Source: Herbaspirillum sp. SJZ106 (GTDB lineage Bacteria > Pseudomonadota > Gammaproteobacteria > Burkholderiales > Burkholderiaceae_D). Taken from it: a stretch of DNA of 64,000 nt. The notes under the pieces were generated by a model. That model was not told the DNA's origin. It searched no databases and saw only the letters and a program-made list of their open reading frames with translations. The stretch is from positions 1,054,001-1,118,000 of the forward strand of contig NZ_VFNI01000001.1 in the NCBI RefSeq assembly GCF_006715495.1, in the 5' to 3' direction. A program made the translations under genes and the position numbers. Below, piece after piece: positions 38,847 through 46,928 of this stretch (its first letter is position 1; every line of letters begins with the position of its first letter).

Positions 38847-38876
38847 GGCACCCGCATTGCGGGTGCCGTTTTTGTT
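38847..38876 (+). terminator. terminator after DUF4198
   Basis: GGCACCCGC/GCGGGTGCC with an ATT loop is followed by GTTTTTGTTT. It stands between DUF4198 and the apbE gene, so full expression of apbE would need read-through or its own promoter. Confidence 0.88.
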
Positions 38877-38924
38877 TCCGGGGAGCGCGGCAAGCGCTCC
38901 CCCTTGCATTGGGTTTGTCAGCCG

Positions 38925-39938
38925 ATGTCCAACCGTGTATTGATTCCGCTTGACCTGGACGAGCCGCCGGTATTGCCGCCGGGCGTCGTCGAGTATCGCC
39001 TGTCCGGCGCCGCCATGGGGACTTCCTGGAATGTGCAGGCGCTGGCGCCCAAGGGCGTGGCGCGCGCATCGATTGCGGCTGCCGTGCAGGCGCAGCTGGA
39101 GCGGGTGATCCGCGAGATGAGCACCTGGGAGGAAGATTCCAGCCTGTCGCGCTTCAACCGCGCGCCGGCCGGCAGTTGGCACAGTTTGCCGGAGGCTTTC
39201 CATACCGTGCTTGATGCCGCGTTGACGATGGCGGCCGACAGCGGCGGCGCTTTCGACCCGACCATCGGGCCGCTGGTGAATGTGTGGGGGTTCGGGCCGC
39301 AGAGCGAGCGTGCTGTGCCGTTTCGCGAAGTGCCGGACGAAGCTGCGTTGCAGGCGGCCCGCGCGTGCTGCGGCTGGCAACGCATCGCGCTGGACCGTTC
39401 CGCGCGCAGCGCGCTGCAGCCGGGCGGGGCCTACCTGGATTTCTCCGGCATCGCCAAGGGCTATGCGGTCGACCTGGTGGCGCAGGCGTTGCGCGCAGCC
39501 GGTTGCGTGAGCTGGCTGGCCGAAGTGGGAGGCGAGCTTTCCGGCTTCGGGGTGAAGGCGGATGGACAGCCCTGGTGGGTGGCGCTGGAACGGCCGCCGC
39601 AGGATACGGCGGCGCAAGGCCTGCTGGTGGCGCTGCACGGGCTGGCGATCGCCACCTCGGGCGACTACCGGCGCTATTTCGAACGCGACGGCCGGCGCTA
39701 TGCGCACACCATCGATCCGCGCAGCGGCCGTCCGGTGCGGCATGACCTGGCCTCGGTCACGGTGCTGCATCCGCAATGCATGGTGGCCGATGCATTGGCC
39801 ACCGCGCTGACCGTGCTGGGCGTGGAAGAGGGCATGGCCTTCGCCCGCGAGCGCAATATCGCGGCGCTGTTCATCGGCGGCGGCGCGTCCGGTTTCAGCG
39901 AAAGCATGACGCCGGCTTTGGCCGCCATGCTGGATTGA
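38925..39938 (+). CDS. apbE: FAD:protein FMN transferase without a signal peptide
   Basis: The 337-residue protein has ApbE features: AAMGTSWNV near the start, FDPTIGPLVNVWGFG, the substrate loop DFSGIAKGYAVD, GGELSGFG and HTIDPRSGRPV, and the late DALATALTVLG. It transfers FMN from FAD to a Thr or Ser in a target motif; DUF2271 two genes upstream carries one. Most Gram-negative ApbE proteins are periplasmic lipoproteins, but this one begins MSNRVLIPLDLDEPP and the frame is closed upstream (in-frame stop at 38820), so it appears cytosolic. A reductase gene follows after 7 bp. Confidence 0.92.
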   Translation: MSNRVLIPLDLDEPPVLPPGVVEYRLSGAAMGTSWNVQALAPKGVARASIAAAVQAQLERVIREMSTWEEDSSLSRFNRAPAGSWHSLPEAFHTVLDAALTMAADSGGAFDPTIGPLVNVWGFGPQSERAVPFREVPDEAALQAARACCGWQRIALDRSARSALQPGGAYLDFSGIAKGYAVDLVAQALRAAGCVSWLAEVGGELSGFGVKADGQPWWVALERPPQDTAAQGLLVALHGLAIATSGDYRRYFERDGRRYAHTIDPRSGRPVRHDLASVTVLHPQCMVADALATALTVLGVEEGMAFARERNIAALFIGGGASGFSESMTPALAAMLD

Positions 39939-39945
39939 AGGCGCG

Positions 39946-41571
39946 ATGGGCAAGCTGACGGCATCGACTTCCACGCAACTGGTCGCTACCTGCGCCGCGG
40001 CCGTGCTGGCCGGCTGGGGCGCCTGGCGCACGCACATGGCCGACAGCATGCAGGGCCGCTGGTTGCTGGCGGCGTTGATCGCGCTGGCGTATCTGGTGTT
40101 TTGCACAGTGACCGTATTGAAGTACAGGCGCGCCCAGCGCGAGCAGGAAAAATTGTGGGCGGCCGATGCTAGCCATACCGATCCGTGCGCCGCCGACGGG
40201 ACGGTATTGGTCGTCTTCGCCAGCCAGACCGGTTTTGCCGAGCAACTGGCGTTGCAGTCTGCGCAAAGCCTGCGCAAGGGCGGCATGGCGGTGCGTGTGC
40301 TGCCGCTGGGCCGGCTCACGGAACAGGATTTGCAGGCGGCGCGCCAGGCGCTGTTTATCGCCAGCACTACCGGCGAGGGCGACGCGCCTGACGGCGCCGC
40401 GGGTTTCGCGCGCCGCATGGCTGACGCGATGGGAGATGCCTCGCTGGCGGGCCTGCAGTTCGGTGTGCTGGCATTGGGCGACCGCAGCTATGCGCGCTAC
40501 TGCGCTTTCGGCCATGCGCTGGCGGCCTGGCTGCGCCGCCGTCGCGCCCAGCCGTTGTTCGATACGGTCGAAGTCGACAATGGCGAAGAAGGGGCCTTGC
40601 GCCATTGGCAGCACCAGCTTGGCGTGCTGTCCGGCCATACCGACGATGCCGACTGGAGCGCGCCAAGCTACGGCCGCTGGCGCCTGGCGCAGCGTCGCCT
40701 GTTGAACCCGGGCAGTGCGGGCGGACCGGCGTTTCACTTGTCGCTGACGCCGCTGGACTTGCCGGCGCCGCAATGGCAGGCCGGCGATATCGCCGAGATC
40801 GGCCCGCGCAACGGCGATGAGGAGGTGCATCGTTTCATGCAGACGCTGTCGTTGGCAGGCGAGCCGCTGGCGCGGGAGCTGGCGAGCCGGATGCTGCCGC
40901 AGGAAGCAGCGGCCATCGATGCCTTGCGCGGCCTGGCGCCGGCGCAGATGCTGGCGCAATTGCCGCCCTTGCCGCATCGGGAATATTCCATCGCCTCCTT
41001 GCCGCAGGACGGCACGCTCGACCTGCTGGTGCGCCGCATGGCGCAGGCCGATGGCCGTCCCGGCATCGGTTCCGGCTGGCTGACCCTGAATGCGCGGGAA
41101 GGGCAGGAGCTGGCGCTGCGCGTGCGCAGCAACAGCGGTTTCCACGCGCCGCCCGACGCCAGTCCGCTGATCCTGGTCGGCAACGGCACCGGGCTGGCCG
41201 GTTTGCGCGCCCACTTGCGCGCGCGGGCGGCGGCCGGGCACCGGCGCAACTGGCTGGTGTTCGGCGAGCGTTCGCGCGCTACCGATTTCTTCCACCGCGA
41301 CGAGATCGAAGCCTGGCAGGCGCAGGGAATGCTGGAGCGCCTGGACCTGGCGTTCTCGCGCGACCAGGCCGGACGCGTCTATGTGCAGGATCGGCTGCGC
41401 CAGTCTGCCGATGCCTTGCGCCAGTGGGTCGGGCAAGGCGCGTACATCTATGTGTGCGGCAGCCTGCAGGGGATGGCGGCGGGCGTCGCGGCCGCCTTGC
41501 AGGATATCCTCGGCGCAGAGGCGCTGATCGCGCTGGCCGAGCAAGGGCGCTACCGGCGCGACGTGTACTGA
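39946..41571 (+). CDS. membrane-anchored diflavin reductase (flavodoxin plus FAD/NADPH domains)
   Basis: The 541-residue protein has two N-terminal membrane spans (about 10-26 and 40-60), a flavodoxin domain (about 85-220; ASQTGFAEQLA, ASTTGEGDAPDG, LGDRSYARYC), and a ferredoxin-reductase-type module (about 260-541) with FAD motif REYSIASLP, NADPH site VGNGTGLAGLRAHL, a YVCGSLQGM segment and a C-terminal aromatic Tyr. This is the layout of sulfite reductase flavoprotein or CPR, but tethered to the membrane. It would take electrons from NADPH and pass them to a membrane partner, plausibly the PepSY protein. Partner choice is inference. Confidence 0.88.
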   Translation: MGKLTASTSTQLVATCAAAVLAGWGAWRTHMADSMQGRWLLAALIALAYLVFCTVTVLKYRRAQREQEKLWAADASHTDPCAADGTVLVVFASQTGFAEQLALQSAQSLRKGGMAVRVLPLGRLTEQDLQAARQALFIASTTGEGDAPDGAAGFARRMADAMGDASLAGLQFGVLALGDRSYARYCAFGHALAAWLRRRRAQPLFDTVEVDNGEEGALRHWQHQLGVLSGHTDDADWSAPSYGRWRLAQRRLLNPGSAGGPAFHLSLTPLDLPAPQWQAGDIAEIGPRNGDEEVHRFMQTLSLAGEPLARELASRMLPQEAAAIDALRGLAPAQMLAQLPPLPHREYSIASLPQDGTLDLLVRRMAQADGRPGIGSGWLTLNAREGQELALRVRSNSGFHAPPDASPLILVGNGTGLAGLRAHLRARAAAGHRRNWLVFGERSRATDFFHRDEIEAWQAQGMLERLDLAFSRDQAGRVYVQDRLRQSADALRQWVGQGAYIYVCGSLQGMAAGVAAALQDILGAEALIALAEQGRYRRDVY

Positions 41572-41728
41572 GAACCTGTGCACGATCTTGAGGCCGGCTG
41601 CCGGCGCATCCGGTATGCGGTTTTCCCGATCCTTGGGCCGGCGTAACGGGATATTCTTTTTCGATGATTTGCGTTTTCTGCCCGTTGCGCGAGAAAATGG
41701 GGCGTCAAATCAAAGAGAGAAGAACAAA

Positions 41729-43066
41729 ATGAGCATATTCGCCAGCTTTTTGCTGATCCTTCTCCTGGTGGTGATCAGCGCCTTCCTCTCCTGCGCCGAG
41801 ATTTCCATTGCCGCTTCCCGCAAGATCCGCCTGGAGATGATGTCCAAGGAGGGAGATGCCAATGCCGACCGCGTGCTGGCGCTGCAGGCGCAGCCGGGCA
41901 ATTTTTTCACGGTGGTGCAGATCGGGCTCAATGCCGTCGCCATCCTCGGCGGCGTGGTCGGCGAGCCGGCATTGACGCCGCACATGCGCCTGATTGTCGA
42001 AACGTTCTATCAAGGCCCCTGGCTGGAGAGCATCAGCTTCGCCATGTCCTTCCTGGCGGTGACGGCCTTCTTCATCCTGTTCGCCGACCTGATGCCCAAG
42101 CGGCTGGCGATGGTGGCGCCGGAACGCGCGGCCGTTGCGCTGGTCAAGCCGATGCTGCTGCTGGAAACCCTGTTCAGGCCGCTGGTCTGGTTTTTCAACA
42201 GCCTGTCGAAATGGATCTTCACGCTGTTCGGCTTGCCGCAGGTGCGCCAGGAGGTGATCACGCCCAATGAGATCCACGCGATGGTCGATGCCGGCGCCCA
42301 GGCCGGCGTGCTGCTCACGCAGGAGCATCACCTGATCGAAAACGTGTTCGAGCTGGAGAGCCGTTACGTGCCGTCGGCCATGACGCAGCGCGAGAATATC
42401 GTCTACTTCCTGTTGAACGACAGCGAGGAAACCATCCAGCAAAAGATCATCGACCACCCGCATTCGCGTTTCCTGGTGTGCGACGGCAACATCGACGTCG
42501 TGCTGGGCTACATCGACAGCAAGGATGTCTTGAAGCGCCTGCTCAAGGGCGAACGTTTTTCTCTGGCGGACAAGGGCCTGGTGCATAGCCCCTTGTCGAT
42601 TCCCGACAGCCTGAACCTGTGGGAGGTGCTGGAGCGGATGAAGGCGATGGACGAGGACCTGGCCATCGTGGTCAACGAATATGCGCTGGTGGTGGGCATC
42701 ATCAGCATCACCGATGTCACTAACGTGCTGATGGGGAACTTGCTGTCCATGCCGGAGGAGGAGCAGCAAATCGTGCGGCGCGACGAGAACTCATGGCTGA
42801 TGGATGGCTTGACGCCCTTGAATGACGTGATGAACGAGTTGGACATCGAAGAGTATCCGAACCCGGTCGGCTACGAGACGCTGGCCGGTTTCATCATGTA
42901 CATGCTGCGCAAGATCCCGAAAAAAACCGACTTTGTGCTCTTTTCGGGTTTCAAGTTCGAGGCGGTCGATATCGAGGGAAACAAAATCAACCAGTTGCTG
43001 GTCACTCGCTTCAAACAAGAAAAGAGCGAACCGCAGACCAGCAAGGAAGCTGCCGGCAACCTCTGA
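41729..43066 (+). CDS. HlyC/CorC-type (CNNM, DUF21) membrane protein with CBS domains
   Basis: The 445-residue protein has an N-terminal DUF21 module with three to four membrane spans (residues 1-165), a tandem CBS pair (about 205-335; SRFLVCDGNIDVVLGYIDSKDVL, ALVVGIISITDVTNVLMG) and a C-terminal CorC_HlyC domain (about 355-430; GYETLAGFIMYMLRKIPKKTD). Members of this family are proposed magnesium or other divalent-cation transporters, despite the hemolysin name. The ATG at 41729 follows AGAGAGAAGAA; the open frame extends back to 41588. It appears monocistronic. Confidence 0.88.
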   Translation: MSIFASFLLILLLVVISAFLSCAEISIAASRKIRLEMMSKEGDANADRVLALQAQPGNFFTVVQIGLNAVAILGGVVGEPALTPHMRLIVETFYQGPWLESISFAMSFLAVTAFFILFADLMPKRLAMVAPERAAVALVKPMLLLETLFRPLVWFFNSLSKWIFTLFGLPQVRQEVITPNEIHAMVDAGAQAGVLLTQEHHLIENVFELESRYVPSAMTQRENIVYFLLNDSEETIQQKIIDHPHSRFLVCDGNIDVVLGYIDSKDVLKRLLKGERFSLADKGLVHSPLSIPDSLNLWEVLERMKAMDEDLAIVVNEYALVVGIISITDVTNVLMGNLLSMPEEEQQIVRRDENSWLMDGLTPLNDVMNELDIEEYPNPVGYETLAGFIMYMLRKIPKKTDFVLFSGFKFEAVDIEGNKINQLLVTRFKQEKSEPQTSKEAAGNL

Positions 43067-43149
43067 CCATCCGGTCGACACCAACATGACGGGGCGCGCG
43101 TGCCGCATCGCAGCGGCGCGCCGGCGGGCGGGAAAGAACAGGAACCCGC

Positions 43150-44115
43150 ATGCCTATCCGCCGTCGCATCCTCTCTCTTCATTCGATTCTTTTTGCCGCC
43201 GTTGCGAGCCGGATCGCCAAGACGTATTCCCGGCTGTCGCCTGGCATGGGGCCGCGGCACAGGCCGAACCGGCGCGCGGCATTGCGCTTGCTGCCGGCAT
43301 TGGCGCTGCCGGCAGGATGGTTGGCAGCGCCGGCGCAGGCCGCGGGCAAGCCGCCCCTGATGCTGGCCAATGTGTACCGCGAGGGCGTGCCGCTGGCCGA
43401 TTTCTGGGTGAGCGAGAAATACGACGGCATCCGCGCCTATTGGGATGGCCGCAGCCTGCTCACGCGCGGCGGCGAGACGATCCAGGCGCCGGCATGGTTT
43501 ACGCGCGGCTGGCCGCAGCGCGCGATGGATGGCGAGTTATGGGGCGGACGCGGGCGGTTCGAGCAGACTGTCTCCACGGTGCGCCGGCAAGTGCCGGATG
43601 AGCAGGCGTGGCGCGGCATCAGTTTCATGGTGTTCGATCTGCCGCAGGAACCGGGAAACTTCGATCGGCGGCTGGCCGCCTTGCCGGCGCTGGCGGGCGC
43701 GATTTCGCAAGACTGGGTGGTGGCGGTGCGCCAGCGCAAGGTGGCCAGCCACCGGGCCTTGCAGGCATGGCTGGATGAGGTGGAAAAGCAGGGCGGCGAA
43801 GGCCTGATGCTGCATCGCGGCGCCTCGCTCTACCTGGCCGGGCGCACTGACGACCTGCTCAAGTTCAAATCGATGGAAGATGCCGAAGCCAGGGTAGTCG
43901 CTTATCTGCCCGGCAAGGGCAAGTACCAGGGCATGGTCGGCGCGTTGTCGGTGGAGACTGCGGATGGGGTGCGTTTCAATATCGGCAGCGGCCTCACCGA
44001 TGCGCAACGTCGCACGCCGCCGCCGCTGGGCAGCACCATCACCTATCGCTTTCGGGGCCGGCATGCCAGCGGCAAGCCGCGTTTTGCCGTGCTGCTGCGG
44101 GAACGCAGCGATTGA
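43150..44115 (+). CDS. periplasmic ATP-dependent DNA ligase, Lig E type
   Basis: The 321-residue protein carries the nucleotidyltransferase motif I KYDGIR (Lys90), then motif III-like AMDGELWGG and KYQGMVGAL toward an OB fold. It lacks any extra domain, as in minimal Lig E. A signal peptide is present: residues about 40-64 (RRAALRLLPALALPAGWLA, ending AQAA) follow a basic stretch. The ATG at 43150 has an AGGAA site, but the ATG at 43246 would put the signal at the N-terminus, so the start is uncertain. Lig E is thought to act on DNA outside the cytosol, for example in uptake or biofilm. Confidence 0.88.
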   Translation: MPIRRRILSLHSILFAAVASRIAKTYSRLSPGMGPRHRPNRRAALRLLPALALPAGWLAAPAQAAGKPPLMLANVYREGVPLADFWVSEKYDGIRAYWDGRSLLTRGGETIQAPAWFTRGWPQRAMDGELWGGRGRFEQTVSTVRRQVPDEQAWRGISFMVFDLPQEPGNFDRRLAALPALAGAISQDWVVAVRQRKVASHRALQAWLDEVEKQGGEGLMLHRGASLYLAGRTDDLLKFKSMEDAEARVVAYLPGKGKYQGMVGALSVETADGVRFNIGSGLTDAQRRTPPPLGSTITYRFRGRHASGKPRFAVLLRERSD

Positions 44116-44199
44116 GGCAAGGATGACGGTTGCTTTTGATGCAATATTTATCCGATTTTTTTGAGAATTTTCTTATATTCAAGCCAGATCGCGCTGACG

Positions 44200-44282
44200 A
44201 TACTGGAACTGTCACCTGCTCATGAATTGGTTGTGCTCGTGGGGGAGCAGGTGGCGGAAGTAATGTCGTTATGGAGTGGGGA
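44200..44282 (+). ncRNA. candidate structured RNA or structured 3' UTR after ligE
   Basis: Between ligE and the terminator at 44283 no gene is seen, but a perfect 9-bp stem CACCTGCTC (44213-44221) and GAGCAGGTG (44245-44253) encloses a G-rich loop. Together with the terminator it could form a two-hairpin RNA of about 110 nt, either a small RNA or a processed ligE 3' end. No family is recognised. Confidence 0.35.
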
Positions 44283-44313
44283 GCCCGCATCCGAAAGGAT
44301 GCGGGCCTTTTTT
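44283..44313 (+). terminator. strong rho-independent terminator
   Basis: GCCCGCATCC/GGATGCGGGC with a GAAA tetraloop and a six-T run form a textbook terminator on the plus strand. It lies 170 bp after ligE and before the convergent TM2 gene. Confidence 0.93.
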
Positions 44314-44361
44314 ATGCGCGGATCATCTGCAGCCTGGGGCGGTTCTCCGGCTGCATGCGGT

Positions 44362-44766
44362 TCAGGCCGGCGCCTTGCTGCGGAAGTTGCGTTCGGAGAT
44401 TTGCGCGTTGAGGGTCCAGAAATCGTACAGCACGCCCAGCAGGAACACGCCGCCGGTGAGCAGGTAGAGGATGCCGGTCAGCCATTTGCCGATATACATG
44501 CGGTGCACGCCGAAGATGCCGAGGAAGGTCAGCAGCAGCCAGGCCAGCGAATAATTGTTGTCGCCGCCGACGAAGCGGGTATCGGCTTCGCGGTCCATCG
44601 AGGGGATCAGGAACAGGTCGATGATCCAGCCGATGCCGAGCAGGCCGAGGGTGAAGAACCAGATCGTGCCGGTCACCGGCTTGCCGTAGTAGAAGCGGTG
44701 CGCGCCTGTGAATCCGAAGATCCAGAGCAGGTAGCCGAGGGTTTTGCTATGGGTGTCGTTGGTCAT
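44362..44766 (-). CDS. TM2 domain-containing membrane protein
   Basis: The 134-residue protein has two TM2-type modules, each with the GxHRxYxGK signature: GAHRFYYGK (about 20-28) and GVHRMYIGK (about 85-93), and four predicted membrane helices. It ends in a short charged tail. TM2 proteins are widespread small membrane proteins with no agreed role in bacteria. The ATG at 44766 opens the protein; the track-like extension upstream is not coding. Confidence 0.85.
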   Translation of the reverse strand: MTNDTHSKTLGYLLWIFGFTGAHRFYYGKPVTGTIWFFTLGLLGIGWIIDLFLIPSMDREADTRFVGGDNNYSLAWLLLTFLGIFGVHRMYIGKWLTGILYLLTGGVFLLGVLYDFWTLNAQISERNFRSKAPA

Positions 44767-44932
44767 CCGGGCTCCGTATATTAAAAATGTGTGAGGTGTG
44801 CGATGCCTCGGTTTTTGGGGAGGGCGATTATATTGTAGTCGACCCTCCCGGAGCCCCATCTTAGAACCTGTTCAAGGTCCCTCCAAGTTTTTCCTTTGGC
44901 TTTCTGCTGGTCGGCGAGCCTTCAGATACGGT

Positions 44933-45847
44933 TCAGATACGGTTGGCCGGCAGCCTGCGCGCGCCCAGCAGCGGCCTTTGCACGATTTGCGTCAGCAGCA
45001 CGCCGATCAGGCTGACGCCGCCGCCGATGGCATGGTAGGCGTGCATGCTTTCATCGAGCCAGGCGATGGCGAACAGCGCGGTCAGCACCGGCAGGAGGTT
45101 GATGAAGATGCTGCAGCGGCTGGGGCCGAGCTTTTTGACGCCTTCTATCCACAGGAAGGACAGCAGGATCGACGAGCCGATGCCGGAGTAGGCGATCAGC
45201 GGCAGCGTGCGCGCATCGAGCGCGGCGGCGCCTGGCGCCAGCATCAGGAATTGCGGCAGCATGAACAGCAGCGCGGCGATGGCTTGCATGTAGATCGCCT
45301 GCCAGGCCGGCACGTTCATCTTCCAGCGTTTGAGCAGAACGCCGTACAAGGCGTAAGACAGCGCCGCCAGCAGCATCAGCGCATCGCCCAGATGCACGCC
45401 GCCGCGCAGCGCCGCCGAGATGTCGCCGTGGCCGACCAAGTAAAGCAGGCCGAGGAAGGACAGCGCCCCGCCGCCGGCCATGCCCAGCGTGACCGCCTCG
45501 CCCAGTACCACGACCGAGAGCAGGGCCGTCAGGAGCGGGATCAGCGCCGTCACGATGGCCATGTTGGTGGCCGTGGTGCTTTCGGCCGCGCGGTAGGACA
45601 GGCTCTGGAAAACGGCCATGGCCAGCAGGCCGGACAGGGCCAGCTGCCACCAATGCCGGCGGATCAGCGCGCGGTTGTTCCACAACGGCCGGAGGACGAA
45701 GGGACTCATCAGGGCCAGCAGCAGGACCAGCCGGTAAAAGGTGATCGCCACCGGCGAAATGGCCGAGGCGGCCAGCTTGGAGACGATGACGTTACCGGCC
45801 CAGAGCACGATGGCGAGGAAGGGATAAAGATAGGAGGTCAGTGGCAT
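44933..45847 (-). CDS. DMT superfamily (EamA) transporter
   Basis: The 304-residue protein has ten predicted membrane spans and two EamA repeats (about 5-135 and 150-285), with PVAITFYRLVLLLALM in the first. It would export a metabolite or import one; the substrate is unknown. The ATG at 45847 is chosen because the hydrophobic first span starts right after it. An AraC regulator is divergent 148 bp away and probably controls it. The 11-bp unit TTCAGATACGG is duplicated in tandem right at its stop codon. Confidence 0.87.
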   Translation of the reverse strand: MPLTSYLYPFLAIVLWAGNVIVSKLAASAISPVAITFYRLVLLLALMSPFVLRPLWNNRALIRRHWWQLALSGLLAMAVFQSLSYRAAESTTATNMAIVTALIPLLTALLSVVVLGEAVTLGMAGGGALSFLGLLYLVGHGDISAALRGGVHLGDALMLLAALSYALYGVLLKRWKMNVPAWQAIYMQAIAALLFMLPQFLMLAPGAAALDARTLPLIAYSGIGSSILLSFLWIEGVKKLGPSRCSIFINLLPVLTALFAIAWLDESMHAYHAIGGGVSLIGVLLTQIVQRPLLGARRLPANRI

Positions 45848-45995
45848 GGCATGAACGCTGATGGGTGGATGGAAGGTCGGGCGGCTGGAGACTGTCCTCC
45901 AGCGCCATGCCATCCTGCCCGGATTTGCGTAGTCGTTCGCGTGCTAAAATGCCTTTTCTTATCTCAAAAGTGACACTTGGTCGTATTTCGCGCTC

Positions 45996-46784
45996 GTGGA
46001 TCCTACCCATTACCAAGATCTGATCGCGGCCAATGCGCCTTGTGGCGCATTGGCCATCGATTACCCGCACGGCCACGTCATTGCGCCGCATCGCCACCCG
46101 CATGCCCAGTTGCTGTATGCGATCGAAGGCGTGCTGTGCGTGGAAACCGCCGATGGCCGTTGGGTGGTGCCGCCTACACGCGGTGTCTGGCTGCAGCCGG
46201 AGGTGGAGCATCTGGTGCGCATGCGCGGCGACGTCAAGATGCGCACCGTCCTCATCAATCCCCCGGAATTGCCTAACCTGCCGCAGCAAAGCTGCGTGCT
46301 GGACATTCCGCCGCTGTTGCGGGAGCTGATCGTGTCCGCGGTCGGCCTCGGACTGGGGGCCGAACTGCTGCCGGATTCGCGGGCATGGCACTTGTTGCGT
46401 TTGCTGGTGCTGGAACTGCGCTCGGTGCCGGTGTTGCCGCTGTATCTGCCGTTGCCGGCGGAGCCGGGACTGCGCAGTATCTGCCAGGCGCTGATGGCCG
46501 AGCCGGAGCAGGCGATATCGGTGGCGCAACTGGCCCAACGGCTGTCGATCGCCACCCGCACTTTCCATCGGCGCTTTCTGGCCGACACCGGCATGCGCTT
46601 CGGCCACTGGCGCCAGCAGGCGCGGCTGTTGCTCGCGCTGGAACAACTGGCGCGCGGCGACAAGGTGATCGATGTGGCGCTGGCGCATGGCTACACCAGC
46701 CAGAGCGCCTTCGCCGCCATGTTCCGCAAGCATTTCGGCTGCGTGCCCAGCCGGTTCTTCCGCAATGGCGCGGGCGATGCGTAA
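45996..46784 (+). CDS. AraC-family regulator with cupin sensor domain
   Basis: The 262-residue protein has an N-terminal cupin with HRHPHAQLLYAIEG (about 28-41) and a C-terminal AraC double helix-turn-helix (about 165-262; ISVAQLAQRLSIATRTFHRRF, then DVALAHGYTSQSAFAAMFRKHFG). The start is GTG at 45996. It is divergent from the DMT transporter gene, the common arrangement for a regulator that controls an exporter. The inducer is not evident. Confidence 0.88.
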   Translation: MDPTHYQDLIAANAPCGALAIDYPHGHVIAPHRHPHAQLLYAIEGVLCVETADGRWVVPPTRGVWLQPEVEHLVRMRGDVKMRTVLINPPELPNLPQQSCVLDIPPLLRELIVSAVGLGLGAELLPDSRAWHLLRLLVLELRSVPVLPLYLPLPAEPGLRSICQALMAEPEQAISVAQLAQRLSIATRTFHRRFLADTGMRFGHWRQQARLLLALEQLARGDKVIDVALAHGYTSQSAFAAMFRKHFGCVPSRFFRNGAGDA

Positions 46785-46928
46785 GAACGCATCTCACGCC
46801 CATTGATGAAGTGAGTTCTAAATGCCACGCACGGCAGGGCTTCCCGCAGGGAAACGTCAACTGGTGTAAACTGATGCGCTGTCGGGAGCGAAGGCTTCCG
46901 CTTCATTCACCAGCCATCCGTTGCAACC

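Noticed and set aside
37953-40418. 821-codon minus-strand frame across DUF4198 and apbE.
   Set aside because: Antisense of conserved plus-strand genes, with no domain and a terminator inside it.
44161-44784. Plus-strand frame opposite the TM2 gene.
   Set aside because: It runs through a textbook terminator, and the opposite strand encodes two TM2 modules.
41571-44880. Similar AGAACCTGT phrases near 41573 and 44862 as a possible repeat.
   Set aside because: The shared stretch is about nine bases and the flanks differ, so chance is enough to explain it.
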